DNA of 64,000 nucleotides from JBFGJH01 sp041586155. GTDB lineage: Bacteria > Actinomycetota > Acidimicrobiia > Spongiisociales > JAENVV01. Both the position numbers and the translations under genes were made by a program. The stretch lies in NCBI GenBank assembly GCA_041586155.1, contig JBFHAT010000011.1, forward strand, positions 12,533-76,532. The letters run 5' to 3'. Numbering within the stretch: position 1 is the stretch's first letter; every line of letters begins with the position of its first letter. This document shows, in pieces, positions 34,964 to 42,443 of this stretch. Below the pieces are notes generated by a model that saw only the letters and a list, made by a program, of their open reading frames with translations, was not told the DNA's origin and made no database searches.

Positions 34964-35052
34964 GGAGGGGTCGCATAGTCTGGCCTAGTGCGCGGCACTC
35001 GAAATGCCGTAAGGGTTTACGCCCTTCGTGGGTTCGAATCCCACCCCCTCCG
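34964..35052 (+). tRNA. tRNA-Ser(CGA)
   Basis: 89-nt class II tRNA: acceptor GGAGGGG with CCCCTCC, anticodon stem CGGCA/TGCCG around CTCGAAA giving CGA, long variable arm (AAGGGTTTACGCCCTT), T-arm GTGGGTTCGAATCCCAC. Discriminator G, CCA not encoded. A fragment of the window's hairpin-repeat family begins exactly 9 nt after it. Confidence 0.97.
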
Positions 35053-35061
35053 CTCAGTCTC

Positions 35062-35084
35062 TGGCAGGTCGACTTTTGCTTCGG
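35062..35084 (+). repeat. Left-arm fragment of the hairpin-repeat family
   Basis: A 23-bp copy of the AGGTCGACTTTTGCTTCGG-type left arm found in unit 2 of the 37014-37750 array. No matching right arm (CCGAAGCAAAA) follows, so it is a truncated unit. It begins 9 nt downstream of tRNA-Ser(CGA). Confidence 0.8.
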
Positions 35085-35221
35085 CGTGTGACTCTGGTCG
35101 CCGGGTCGGCCACCCCGCAGTGCGTTGGCCCGCAGCCGACCGGCTCCCCTTGCTGCCGCCGAACGGCGGGTGTCGCGGTGGCTCGCCCGAGGGCTCGCCT
35201 GGATGCACCCACGAGCCGCGG

Positions 35222-35565
35222 TCAGCCCTCGAGTGCCGCCTTCAACTGCGGCAGCAGCTTCTGGGCGACGATCCAGCGCGCGAACCAGCGCGCCAGAGGA
35301 GCCGGCGGCGCCGTCAGTCCGGAGGTCTGGTCGGTGCTGCGGATGATGGTCGTGCCTGTAGCCGAGGGCTGGAGCAGGTAGTTGCCCTCGCGAGTCATGA
35401 CCCGGTCCCGGTTGGTCTGTCGCCACTGGAGCTTTGTGCGGGGGGTCGATGGCGACGATCTCGTTGATGGCGGTGTTGGTGATGCCGATCACCCGGATCC
35501 GGTTTTCGGACTGCGACCCAACCGCCATCTCGCCTTCCTGGAGCGGTGCGACGGACACCACCACC
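35222..35565 (-). pseudogene. Frameshifted SRPBCC (polyketide cyclase-like) gene
   Basis: Two minus-strand frames join into one SRPBCC-like protein. The first reads VVSVAPLQEGEMAVGSQSEN and continues through NEIVAIDPPHK. The second reads KLQWRQTNRDRVMTREGNYL, then TTIIRSTDQTSGLT and a closing helix ending LLPQLKAALEG. Dropping one A from the AAA run near 35430 restores HKLQW. This is a single-base frameshift or a base-call error. No convincing start is visible; upstream sequence degrades. It lies in a decayed zone between SRP RNA and vapBC. Confidence 0.65.
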
Positions 35566-35854
35566 GGCCGCGCGTCGTCACGTAGGTCCAGACCTGGTGG
35601 GCTGACGCTGCGATCTCGGTCGACTACGCCGAGAAACCCACAGCATGGGACCTATTCGCCACCGTCACACCCCGATTGGATCCGAAGTGTCTCAAACCGT
35701 GCACGACCGGTGAGTCGGCGTTGCCGCCTCTTGTCCGTATTTGTCCTTCAGAGGACGAAAAACGACGCGAAGTGATGAGCACCACCGAAGGCCGGAAGTG
35801 CCCGTGGCTATTGAGTTATCGGCGGATCGCCCCGTTCCTGCTGACCCCCGTTTT

Positions 35855-35900
35855 CGGACTCATAATGCGTTGGTCGCAGGTTCGAGTCCTGCCGGGCCCA
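35855..35900 (+). pseudogene. 3' fragment of a tRNA-Met(CAT)-like gene
   Basis: 46 bp match the 3' half of an elongator tRNA-Met: anticodon loop CTCATAA, then GTTGGTCGCAGGTTCGAGTC as variable loop and T-arm, and the acceptor strand GGGCCC plus discriminator A. No 5' half precedes it. Such 3' halves are what integrases leave as attachment-site duplications. The parent tRNA is outside the window. Confidence 0.75.
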
Positions 35901-35908
35901 CTCTGTGA

Positions 35909-35953
35909 TGTCGCGGGGCATCGTGGACAGATGTGTCGCGTCATCGTGGACGG
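35909..35953. repeat. Direct repeat resembling IS-end binding sites
   Basis: TGTCGCGGGGCATCGTGGAC at 35909 and TGTCGCGTCATCGTGGACGG at 35934 are near-identical copies 25 bp apart, starting 8 bp after the tRNA-Met fragment. Repeats of this GTCGCG-CATCGTGGAC style are seen at the ends of IS481-like elements. No transposase frame survives nearby. Sequence 35954-36131 shows no gene. Confidence 0.45.
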
Positions 35954-36149
35954 TTTCGGGGCAGGGTCGGGGGCTTCTTGCGTGGACGGAGGTCTTGGGC
36001 ATGTGGGGCCCCTTCGAGCTGCCACTTCGCCTCGGCCGTTGGTGATGCACTGGGGCACCGCGCCTTCCCTGTCGTTAGCCATGCGGTACCCTCGACGGTG
36101 AAGGCGCATACCGCGTGTAGAAGGTGTACGGATGGTGTATGCTGCGGGA

Positions 36150-36344
36150 ATGGCCCGCACGAACATCGACCTCGACGAGCACCTGCTCGCACTGATCATG
36201 CGTCGCTACGGGGTGCACACCAAGCGCGAGGCGGTCGACCTGGCGCTCAGGTGGTTGGCCGGACAGCCCATGACCATCGAAGAGGCGCTGGACATGCGCG
36301 GTGCCCACGCGATCGCTGAGGTGCCGCCGGACTCCGGACCATGA
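36150..36344 (+). CDS. vapB: VapB-family antitoxin
   Basis: 64 residues: MARTNIDLDEHLLALIMRRY with the ribbon-helix-helix style start, then THTKREAV-like HTKREAVDLALRWLAGQ, the hallmark of VapB antitoxins of the type paired with PIN toxins. The stop overlaps vapC by ATGA. I chose ATG 36150 over one 6 codons upstream. A TATGCT -10-like hexamer at 36139-36144 would start transcription at about this ATG, suggesting a leaderless message. GTGTA words at 36115, 36124 and 36136 may be operator elements. Confidence 0.88.
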   Translation: MARTNIDLDEHLLALIMRRYGVHTKREAVDLALRWLAGQPMTIEEALDMRGAHAIAEVPPDSGP

Positions 36345-36739
36345 TCCTGGTCGACTCGTCGGTGTGGGTCGAGTACGACCGCGCCACCGGCTCGACGGCC
36401 GACCGGGCGTTGACTGGCATGATAGAAGCAGGCGGCGCGGAGATCGCCGTGAGCGAGCCCGTGTTGATGGAGGTCCTCGCTGGCGCCAAAGACGACAAGC
36501 GCCAGGACGATCTCCGGCGGCTGCTCACCTCGTTCGGTTGGCTGCCCCTCGACGCCGTTGCTGACTTCGAGGGGGCGGCCAAGCTCTACCGGACCTGCCG
36601 AGCGGCGGGCGTGACCCCCGGCGGGCTCATCGACTGCCTCATTGCCAATGTCGCCATTCGCACCGGCTCGAGCCTGCTGGCTGTCGACGGCGGTTTCGAC
36701 CACATGGCCGCAGTCGTGCCGCTGCGGCTCGCAGGCTGA
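36341..36739 (+). CDS. vapC: VapC-family PIN-domain ribonuclease toxin
   Basis: 132-residue PIN nuclease. Conserved acids are visible: D5 in MILVDSSVWVEY, Glu in SEPVLMEVLAGA, Asp in GLIDCLIANVAIRTG and Asp in LLAVDGGFDHMA. It probably cleaves tRNA or rRNA and is neutralised by the coupled VapB. The pair lies in a decayed mobile zone beside a tRNA fragment, typical for such modules. All four acidic positions are intact. Confidence 0.9.
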   Translation: MILVDSSVWVEYDRATGSTADRALTGMIEAGGAEIAVSEPVLMEVLAGAKDDKRQDDLRRLLTSFGWLPLDAVADFEGAAKLYRTCRAAGVTPGGLIDCLIANVAIRTGSSLLAVDGGFDHMAAVVPLRLAG

Positions 36740-37013
36740 CGAATCAGTTGCCTTCGTCAACCCTTTGGACGCTGCTCCGTCGGTCCACGCCGTGAACTCG
36801 AATTCGCCGATCGAGACCGTGACGATGATGGTCGTGACGCCCGCTGCGTCCGTGGCCGCAGTCGGCGGGCCGGTAGCCCGCTCGGGGCGTTCCATCGTGG
36901 GATCGGTCTCTCCAACAATGCCATCCTCTCCTGGCTTCGTCCGAGACGTCACCCATGACCATCGTCGTGATCGCCGCTCGTAGCCGCCGGTGGTGAGCGG
37001 GCGCAGCTCGCGA
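36740..37013. other. Gap between vapC and the repeat array
   Basis: 274 bp without a supported gene. A minus-strand stretch reading GVTTIIVTVSIGEFEFTAWTDG has some protein character but has no start or clear family, and its frame runs into vapC. It may be a gene remnant. Confidence 0.4.
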
Positions 37014-37750
37014 CTGTCCGGCCTCTCGTCGTCCGTGCGTTGAAATGTGAGCTGTGCGCCGAGGTATCGGACCGGACCCAATCAGACGCCGGTCCGCCGG
37101 GTTTTTGGCAGGTCGACTTTTGCTTCGGCCTCTCGTCGCATCGCATCTCGCTGGTCTGGTCGCTGCCTGGCTCAGGCACCGAAGCAAAACAGACGCCGGT
37201 CGACCTGGTTTCTGGTGGCGGACTTTGGCCCTCGCCTCTCGTCGCCTCGGTTCTTGCTGGCTTGGGCGCTACCCGGCTCTCGGACGAGGGCCAAACAGAC
37301 GCCGGTCGACCTGGTTTCTGGCGGCGGACTTTGGGTCCGGCCTCTCGTCGTCCGTGCGTTGAAATGTGAGCTGTGCGCCGAGGTATCGGACCGGACCCAA
37401 ACAGACGCCGGTCCGCCGTGTTTCTGGTGGCGGACTTTTGCTTCGGCCTCTCGTCGCCTCGGTTCTTGCTGGCTTGGGCGCTACCCGGCTCTCGGACGAG
37501 GGCCAAACAGACGCCGGTCGACCTGGCTTCTGGCGGCGGACTTTGGGTCCGGCCTCTCGCCGTCCGTGCGTTGAATGTGAGCTGTGCGCCGAGGTTGCGC
37601 ACCGGACCCAAACAGACGCCGGTCCGCCGGGTTTTTGGCGGCGGACTTTGGGTCCGGCCTCTCGTCGTCGGTGGGTTGAATGTGAGCTGTGCGCCGAGGT
37701 TGCGCACCGGACCCAAACAGACGCCGGTCCGCCGGGTTTTTGGCGGCGGA
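37014..37750. repeat. Tandem array of ~105-bp inverted-repeat units
   Basis: About seven units with a period of 105-109 bp. Left arms begin GGCGGACTTT or AGGTCGACTTTT. Then comes a variable inner arm, a 48-50 nt loop opening CCTCTCGTCG, the matching inner arm ending AAA, invariant CAGACGCCG, and GTCCGCC or GTCGACC. Inner arms: unit 2 TTTTGCTTCGG with CCGAAGCAAAA (37118, 37179); unit 3 TTTGGCCCTCG with CGAGGGCCAAA (37224, 37285); units 4, 6 and 7 TTTGGGTCCGG with CCGGACCCAAA. Unit 1 lacks its left arm; unit 5 has mismatched arms; unit 8 is cut off at 37750. The period is not a multiple of three, so it is not a coding repeat. Confidence 0.92.
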
Positions 37751-37778
37751 AGCACTGCGAGCGAGCTGGATCGCCCGG

Positions 37779-39047
37779 CTACTCCCGCACTGGCACCAGC
37801 TTGTACACGTCGCCACCCCAGGTGGTCACATGCAGCTCACCGTCGGCGTCGAGGCCGAAGCTGGTCACCTGGCCGGGGCTGCCCAGCTCCTCGGTCCAGT
37901 CCGTGGCGTCGACGACCTCCCCGTCGACATAGCGAAAGCTCCGCAGGAACCCAGTACACCAGTCCGAGTAGAAATAGTGGCCGTCCAGCTCGGGGATGGC
38001 GACACCGCGGTACACGAAACCTCCGGTCACGGAACACCCCTCGGCGTGCGAGTATTCGACGACAGGGAGCACCAGGCCTTCCGGATCACAGCCCGACTGG
38101 AAGCAATGGGCTCCCTCCATCGACAGCCATCCGAAGTCGTGCCCGACCGGGGCGAGTTCCACGACGTTGATCTCCTCCCAGTCGGAATGTCCCACATCGG
38201 CTACGTACATGGTTCCAATCGCCGGGTCGATGGCAAACCTCCACGGATTACGGAGTCCGATGGCCCACACTTCGGGGGCGTCGCCTGCGACGAACGGGTT
38301 GTCGGCGGGGATGCCGTATGGAGACCCGTCGTCGACGTCGATGCGAAGGATCGAACCGAGCAGGGTGTCGGGGTTTTGCGCGTTCTCGGACGCGGCGCCT
38401 CCCTCACCCACCCCCACGTACAGGTAGCCGTCCGGCCCGAATTCGAGCATGCCGGCGTTGTGGCGGACGGTCGGTTGGGCTATCTCCAGCAGGATCCGCT
38501 CCGTGGAAGGATCGACCGGTCCGTCGGGCGGAGCAGAGAACTCCGACAGGCGAGTGTCATCGGTGGAGATCGAGTAGTAGGCGAAGACTCTGCCGTTGGT
38601 GTCGAAATCGGGATGAAATGCCCAACCCAACAGCCCCTGCTCGATCCCGTTGTCGTTCACTTCGTCGCTGATGTCGAGGAAAGGCTGGTCATCGATCAGC
38701 CCGTCCTCTCGCAGCACAACCACCTGTCCGCCCTGGAGGACGATGAAGCGGCGGGCATCGTTCCTTGGAGCAGCGACCAACAGGGGGCGGCGCAACCCCT
38801 CGGCCACCAGCTCCATATGCAGTCCCTGCAGCGGGGACAGAGGCTCGGTGGTGGCAGCGGTGATCGTGACATCTGAGGTCGCAACCCGGGTTGTCACGAC
38901 GACGGTGGTCGTCGTTGAGGCCGCTGCCGTCGTAGCCGGAGAGATCGACGCAGGGCTCGATTCGACAGGACGCGTCGTCGGCGACACCGATCCTGAACAC
39001 GCGGCCAGCACGATCAGCAGCACCAGCGCCGGTCTGGGAATCGTCAT
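37779..39047 (-). CDS. Lipoprotein PQQ-dependent sugar dehydrogenase (glucose/sorbosone type)
   Basis: 422 residues. A lipoprotein signal ends in LIVLAACSG, followed by a Thr/Ser linker to about residue 75. The beta-propeller resembles soluble glucose/sorbosone dehydrogenases: GLLGWAFHPDFDTNGRVFAYYS, RHNAGMLEFGPDGYLYVGVGEGG, LRIDVDDGSPYGIPADNPF, WAIGLRNPWRFAIDP, ADVGHSDWEEINVVE and a closing GGFVYRG. It would act on the outer face of the membrane; the true substrate and PQQ use are inferred. I start at the ATG before PRPALVLLI. The downstream end abuts the repeat array. Confidence 0.87.
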   Translation of the reverse strand: MTIPRPALVLLIVLAACSGSVSPTTRPVESSPASISPATTAAASTTTTVVVTTRVATSDVTITAATTEPLSPLQGLHMELVAEGLRRPLLVAAPRNDARRFIVLQGGQVVVLREDGLIDDQPFLDISDEVNDNGIEQGLLGWAFHPDFDTNGRVFAYYSISTDDTRLSEFSAPPDGPVDPSTERILLEIAQPTVRHNAGMLEFGPDGYLYVGVGEGGAASENAQNPDTLLGSILRIDVDDGSPYGIPADNPFVAGDAPEVWAIGLRNPWRFAIDPAIGTMYVADVGHSDWEEINVVELAPVGHDFGWLSMEGAHCFQSGCDPEGLVLPVVEYSHAEGCSVTGGFVYRGVAIPELDGHYFYSDWCTGFLRSFRYVDGEVVDATDWTEELGSPGQVTSFGLDADGELHVTTWGGDVYKLVPVRE

Positions 39048-39114
39048 CGGCACATTCTGACGCCACGGACGAGAGGAACCCAGCAAAGCGAGCATGGTGC
39101 ACTAGCGTTGGCGC

Positions 39115-39951
39115 ATGGACGAAGCGCTCGAGTGGCTGGAGCAGCCGACGCTCTCCGACCCGCTGGCGTTGATTGCGTTCGAGGGTTGGAACGACGCCGG
39201 GGATGCCGCGTCACGGGCGGTCGGGTACGTGCTGGAAGCGACCGGTGCGCGCCTGATTGCAGTGATCGACCATGACGAGTTCAACGACCATCAAGTGAGC
39301 CGCCCCTACATCTCGATCGACGATGGCGGCGAGCGGGTGATCGAATGGCCCGATACCCGGTTCTACGTGACAACCGCGGTGGAACGACCACTCGTGCTGG
39401 TGCTGGGAGAGGAGCCGCGGCTCCGCTGGAAGCGGTTCTGTCAGATCATCGTCGACGCACTCAACACGCTGTCGGTTGACAACGCGGTGACCATGGGCGC
39501 GTTCCTCGGGCAGGTTCCCCACACCTTGGACGTGCCGGTCATCGGATCGTATGACCGCCCAACGAGGCAGACATTCGGGCTGCTCCCATCACGCTACGAA
39601 GGCCCGACCGGCATCATCGGCATCCTCAACACCGTGCTCCGCAGAGCAGGTCTCGAGGCCGGAAGCCTCTGGGCGGCGACACCGCACTACCTGCAGACAA
39701 ACGCCAACCCCAAGGCGACCCGAGCTCTCCTGCAAAAAGTGGAGTTGATCGGTGGCGTGCAGTTCGACCTTGGCGAGCTCGACGTGGAAGTGGCCGAATG
39801 GGAGGCTCGCGTTGCGGCAGCAGTCGCAGGTGACGACGAGCTCGCCGGCTACCTACGCGAGATGGAAGACCTCCTGGCCGGCGCCGAAGCGGACAACGAC
39901 GACGGCGACGGTCTCGTCGAGGAGATCGAGCGGTTCCTCAGAAACCAGTAG
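39115..39951 (+). CDS. PAC2-family protein
   Basis: 278 residues of the PAC2 (proteasome assembly chaperone) family: LIAFEGWNDAGDAASRAVGYVL, then RLRWKRFCQIIVDALN, VTMGAFLGQVPHTLDVPVIGS and TGIIGILNTVLRRAGLEAGSLWAATPHYL. The acidic C-terminus (EADNDDGDGLVEEIERFLRNQ) is typical of actinobacterial members. Bacterial function is unsettled, and some actinobacteria with it lack proteasomes. No proteasome gene is in the window. Confidence 0.88.
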   Translation: MDEALEWLEQPTLSDPLALIAFEGWNDAGDAASRAVGYVLEATGARLIAVIDHDEFNDHQVSRPYISIDDGGERVIEWPDTRFYVTTAVERPLVLVLGEEPRLRWKRFCQIIVDALNTLSVDNAVTMGAFLGQVPHTLDVPVIGSYDRPTRQTFGLLPSRYEGPTGIIGILNTVLRRAGLEAGSLWAATPHYLQTNANPKATRALLQKVELIGGVQFDLGELDVEVAEWEARVAAAVAGDDELAGYLREMEDLLAGAEADNDDGDGLVEEIERFLRNQ

Positions 39952-39990
39952 CCGCCCGGGTGACGCGATCCCGCCCCGAGCGGAGTCCGC

Positions 39991-40659
39991 TCACGCATCC
40001 AACCCGCGCACCAAGACGAACGGCTCGGCATACTCGTAGCCGCAACTCGCACCAAAGAACTCGGCTGCGGCTCTGATCGCCCGTGCGCTTCGCGGATGGG
40101 GATACTCGCGCCGCTCGGTCTCGTAATGCGAGAACGCAGTGATCTTGCGCTCGATGGTTCCGGTGACGTCGACGAACCAGTTGGGAACGAACCAGTTGAC
40201 CGCCGCCGGTGTCCACTCTGTGCTCGAGGTCGGCGCATACGTGAAAACCCGTCGCACCGGTCGACCAGGAACCGGTCGGGTTGCCACCGTCACCGAGTCG
40301 AACACCGCCCGATGGTCGGCGTTGACGTCGGGATGAGTGGTGTACACGATCTCAGGAGCGTGAGCTTGGACGTGCTCCTCCACGACACGGTTCACCTCTA
40401 CGTGAGCAAGCGTGTCCAGCCGCATGTCCGGGAGGTCGAGATGCACGTAGTCGGTCACGCCGAGTTCTGCGGCCGCACGAACGGCCTCGTCCTCCTTTCG
40501 TGCCCGTAGCTCGGCATCTCCCGGATACTGGGTGGTCGACCCGTCCGTGATCACTACGACACGGACCTCGTCACCCCGGTCGGAATGAACTGCGATGGTG
40601 CCGCCCATCCCCAGCACCTCGTCGTCGGGGTGCGCTGCGAAGATGAGAACCCTGCTCAT
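39991..40659 (-). CDS. PIG-L family deacetylase
   Basis: 222-residue zinc deacetylase of the LmbE/MshB class. The metal motif AHPDDE is at residues 9-14 (VLIFAAHPDDEVLGMGG), a distal His in YTTHPDVNADHRAV, and HYETERREYPHP near the end. Family members deacetylate N-acetylglucosamine conjugates. Its ATG overlaps the stop of the formyltransferase upstream (ATGA), so the two act together. The length is shorter than MshB and Mca, so mycothiol synthesis is not the best guess. Confidence 0.88.
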   Translation of the reverse strand: MSRVLIFAAHPDDEVLGMGGTIAVHSDRGDEVRVVVITDGSTTQYPGDAELRARKEDEAVRAAAELGVTDYVHLDLPDMRLDTLAHVEVNRVVEEHVQAHAPEIVYTTHPDVNADHRAVFDSVTVATRPVPGRPVRRVFTYAPTSSTEWTPAAVNWFVPNWFVDVTGTIERKITAFSHYETERREYPHPRSARAIRAAAEFFGASCGYEYAEPFVLVRGLDA

Positions 40660-41549
40660 CCGAGGCGCGCTCCCGTGACGAGCTCCGCATTGCCTGAATC
40701 CACGTCTTCCAAGAGAAGCCCACCTTCCCCACACGCCACAACCGGTCCGTCGGGGCGAGTCGTCACGATCGTGCCGGCAGGGACAACCTCGGCCACCTCG
40801 ACAGGGCGCGCTTCCCACACGACCACCTTTTCGTCTCCGAGGAATGTGAACGCTCCCGGATATGGTCGGGTCAGCGCACGGACCCAGTCGTACAGATACG
40901 GAGCCCGCGTCTCCCAGTCGATGATCCCGTCGGCCGGAGTGCGCTTCGGCCAGGAACTGGCTCGCGATGAGTCTTGGAGTTGCCGTGGTGCTGTCCCGTC
41001 GACCAGGCGGGGCACGAACTCCCGAACCAAGTCGACATGCGCTGTCGCCAGGCGGGCGAACAATGTGGTCGCCGTCTCGTCGGGGGCGATGTCGACACTC
41101 ACCTGACCGACGATCGCCCCTGAATCGGCGGTGGCATCGACGATCTCGAAGAGCGTCACCCCAGTACGGGCGAGACCGGAGAGGATCGCCCAGGGGATTG
41201 CCGCGCGACCTCGGTGCTTCGGCAACAAGGTCGGGTGCATCCCAAAAACGCCCTCGCCGGCAAGCCCGATGAAACCTTCCTTCACCAGCTGCGACCAACC
41301 CACCACAAAGATGAGCTGAGGTTTCAACTCCCGAATGAACGAAAGGGTCTCGGCGCTGTTGACGTTCGTGGTCTCGTGCAGGTGCGCTCCAAGGCGCCGG
41401 GCGATGTCATCGAAGGCACACTGGCCGGAGCGGTTGGGGTCGATCGGACCGGGCAGAGTGACCACGCCGACAACATCCGCCCCGGCGGCCGCAGCAGCCT
41501 CGAGGCAGTCTCGGCCGATCGTGTCGAAACTCACCCAGACCGTGCGCAT
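40656..41549 (-). CDS. Formyltransferase family protein (methionyl-tRNA formyltransferase-like)
   Basis: 297 residues with an N-terminal formyl-transferase domain and a C-terminal domain (about 200-297). Core motifs: ELKPQLIFVVGWSQLV, then GMHPTLLPKHRGRAAIPWAI at 103-122, and DATADSGAIVGQ with D142. In methionyl-tRNA formyltransferase the catalytic set is Asn-x-His and Asp; here the Asn position is Gly103 while H105 and D142 remain. Coupling to a PIG-L deacetylase suggests N-formylation of an amino sugar. The first 92 residues of the longest frame are not protein-like, so I start at MRTVWVSFDT. Confidence 0.8.
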   Translation of the reverse strand: MRTVWVSFDTIGRDCLEAAAAAGADVVGVVTLPGPIDPNRSGQCAFDDIARRLGAHLHETTNVNSAETLSFIRELKPQLIFVVGWSQLVKEGFIGLAGEGVFGMHPTLLPKHRGRAAIPWAILSGLARTGVTLFEIVDATADSGAIVGQVSVDIAPDETATTLFARLATAHVDLVREFVPRLVDGTAPRQLQDSSRASSWPKRTPADGIIDWETRAPYLYDWVRALTRPYPGAFTFLGDEKVVVWEARPVEVAEVVPAGTIVTTRPDGPVVACGEGGLLLEDVDSGNAELVTGARLG

Positions 41550-41613
41550 CGCGCTCGGGATGCTAGTCACCGGCCCCGCGGCGCTGTCTGCTTGGGCGAT
41601 TCGACGAGAACGG

Positions 41614-42099
41614 TCACGGTGCACCGTCCGCCAGGCGTCTCGAAGCAAAGAATCCGGACAGGATCGACCTGCACTCCTCCTCACGGATCCCAGCGACCAG
41701 CTCGACACGGTGGTTGAGACGGGGGTCCTGAGGGATGTTGTACAGCGACCACGCCGCCCCTGCTTTCGGGTCGGGTGCTCCGAACGCCAACCGGCCGATC
41801 CGTGACCACACCGCCGCTCCTGCACACATGGGACAGGGTTCCAAGGTGACCACGAGTGTGTGGCCTGTCAGACGCCAATCGCGCTGCGATCGCGACGACT
41901 CCGACAGCACCAACAGCTCGGCATGAGCAGTGGCATCACCCAGCTCCTCACGACGATTGCGGTTGCGGGCCACCAGCCGACCCTCCGGGTCGAGTAGCAC
42001 CGCTCCCACCGGCACGTCACCTGCGGCGCCCGCCGCCCGGGCCTCGTCAAGCGCCCATCCCATCGCCTCGTGCAGCCGATCCGGCAGATCATCCACCAT
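41614..42099 (-). CDS. tadA: tRNA-specific adenosine deaminase TadA
   Basis: 161-residue zinc deaminase making inosine-34 in tRNA-Arg. It has the active-site HAE (DATAHAELLVLSES) and PCxxC (LEPCPMCAGAAVWSRIGRLAFGAPD). The segment LYNIPQDPRLNHRVELVAGI and the C-terminal helix match TadA. It lies 64 bp upstream of the formyltransferase on the same strand, so a three-gene transcript is possible. tRNA-Ser(GGA) starts 24 bp beyond its 5' end. Confidence 0.93.
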   Translation of the reverse strand: MVDDLPDRLHEAMGWALDEARAAGAAGDVPVGAVLLDPEGRLVARNRNRREELGDATAHAELLVLSESSRSQRDWRLTGHTLVVTLEPCPMCAGAAVWSRIGRLAFGAPDPKAGAAWSLYNIPQDPRLNHRVELVAGIREEECRSILSGFFASRRLADGAP

Positions 42100-42122
42100 G
42101 GCGATTTACACTAAGAGGCCCG

Positions 42123-42213
42123 GGAGGGATCGCATAGTCTGGCCTAGTGCGCACGCCTGGAAAGCGTGTAAGGGGCGCAAGCCTCTTCGTGGGTTCAAAT
42201 CCCACTCCCTCCG
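42123..42213 (+). tRNA. tRNA-Ser(GGA)
   Basis: 91-nt class II tRNA: acceptor GGAGGGA with TCCCTCC, anticodon stem CACGC/GCGTG around CTGGAAA giving GGA, long variable arm (AAGGGGCGCAAGCCTCTT), T-arm GTGGGTTCAAATCCCAC. CCA not encoded. A complete hairpin-repeat unit begins 9 nt after its discriminator base. Confidence 0.97.
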
Positions 42214-42222
42214 CAGTATTGA

Positions 42223-42356
42223 TGGCGGCGGACTTTGGTCCTCGCCTTTCGTTGTATCGCATGTCGTGGGATTACGCGCTGCCCGGCCTTGGCACGAGGA
42301 CCAAACAGACGCCGGTCCGCCGCATTTCTGGCAGGTCGACTTTTGCTTCGGCCTCT
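42223..42356. repeat. Hairpin-repeat unit plus a following left arm
   Basis: One complete unit: outer GGCGGAC (42227-42233) with GTCCGCC (42315-42321), inner TTTGGTCCTCG (42234-42244) with CGAGGACCAAA (42295-42305), and the invariant CAGACGCCG in the 3' bulge. The inner arms differ from every unit in the 37-kb array yet pair perfectly. A second left arm, AGGTCGACTTTTGCTTCGG, starts at 42332 with no right arm. Confidence 0.9.
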
Positions 42357-42364
42357 CGTCGCCG

Positions 42365-42408
42365 CGTGCTTGCTTTGCAAGCACGTTCGAGAACGCAGAG
42401 CGTTCTCG
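42365..42408. repeat. Twin triloop hairpins
   Basis: CGTGCTTGC-TTT-GCAAGCACG at 42365-42385 is followed two bases later by CGAGAACGC-AGA-GCGTTCTCG at 42388-42408. The same pair with different loops occurs at 43160-43204. Confidence 0.85.
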
Positions 42409-42443
42409 TGGTCGCGTGGTGGGGGGTTGCGCTCTGGGATAGT

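Noticed and set aside
34647..35564. 305-residue leftward frame
   Set aside because: It runs antisense through tRNA-Ser and the SRP RNA. Only its first part is real, as half of the frameshifted SRPBCC gene.
37014..37750. CRISPR array
   Set aside because: Similar sequence runs through whole units rather than short identical repeats with unique spacers, the units are inverted repeats of about 100 bp, and no cas genes are present.
37014..37750. Integron attC array
   Set aside because: There are hairpins in tandem, but no GTTRRRY/RYYYAAC ends, no cassettes and no integrase.
36949..37755. Long minus-strand frame across the repeat array with repeated peptides such as TRRTGVCLGPVR
   Set aside because: The period (105-109 bp) is often not a multiple of three, arms pair as nucleic acid, and the peptide changes frame from unit to unit. 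It is a by-product of the repeats.
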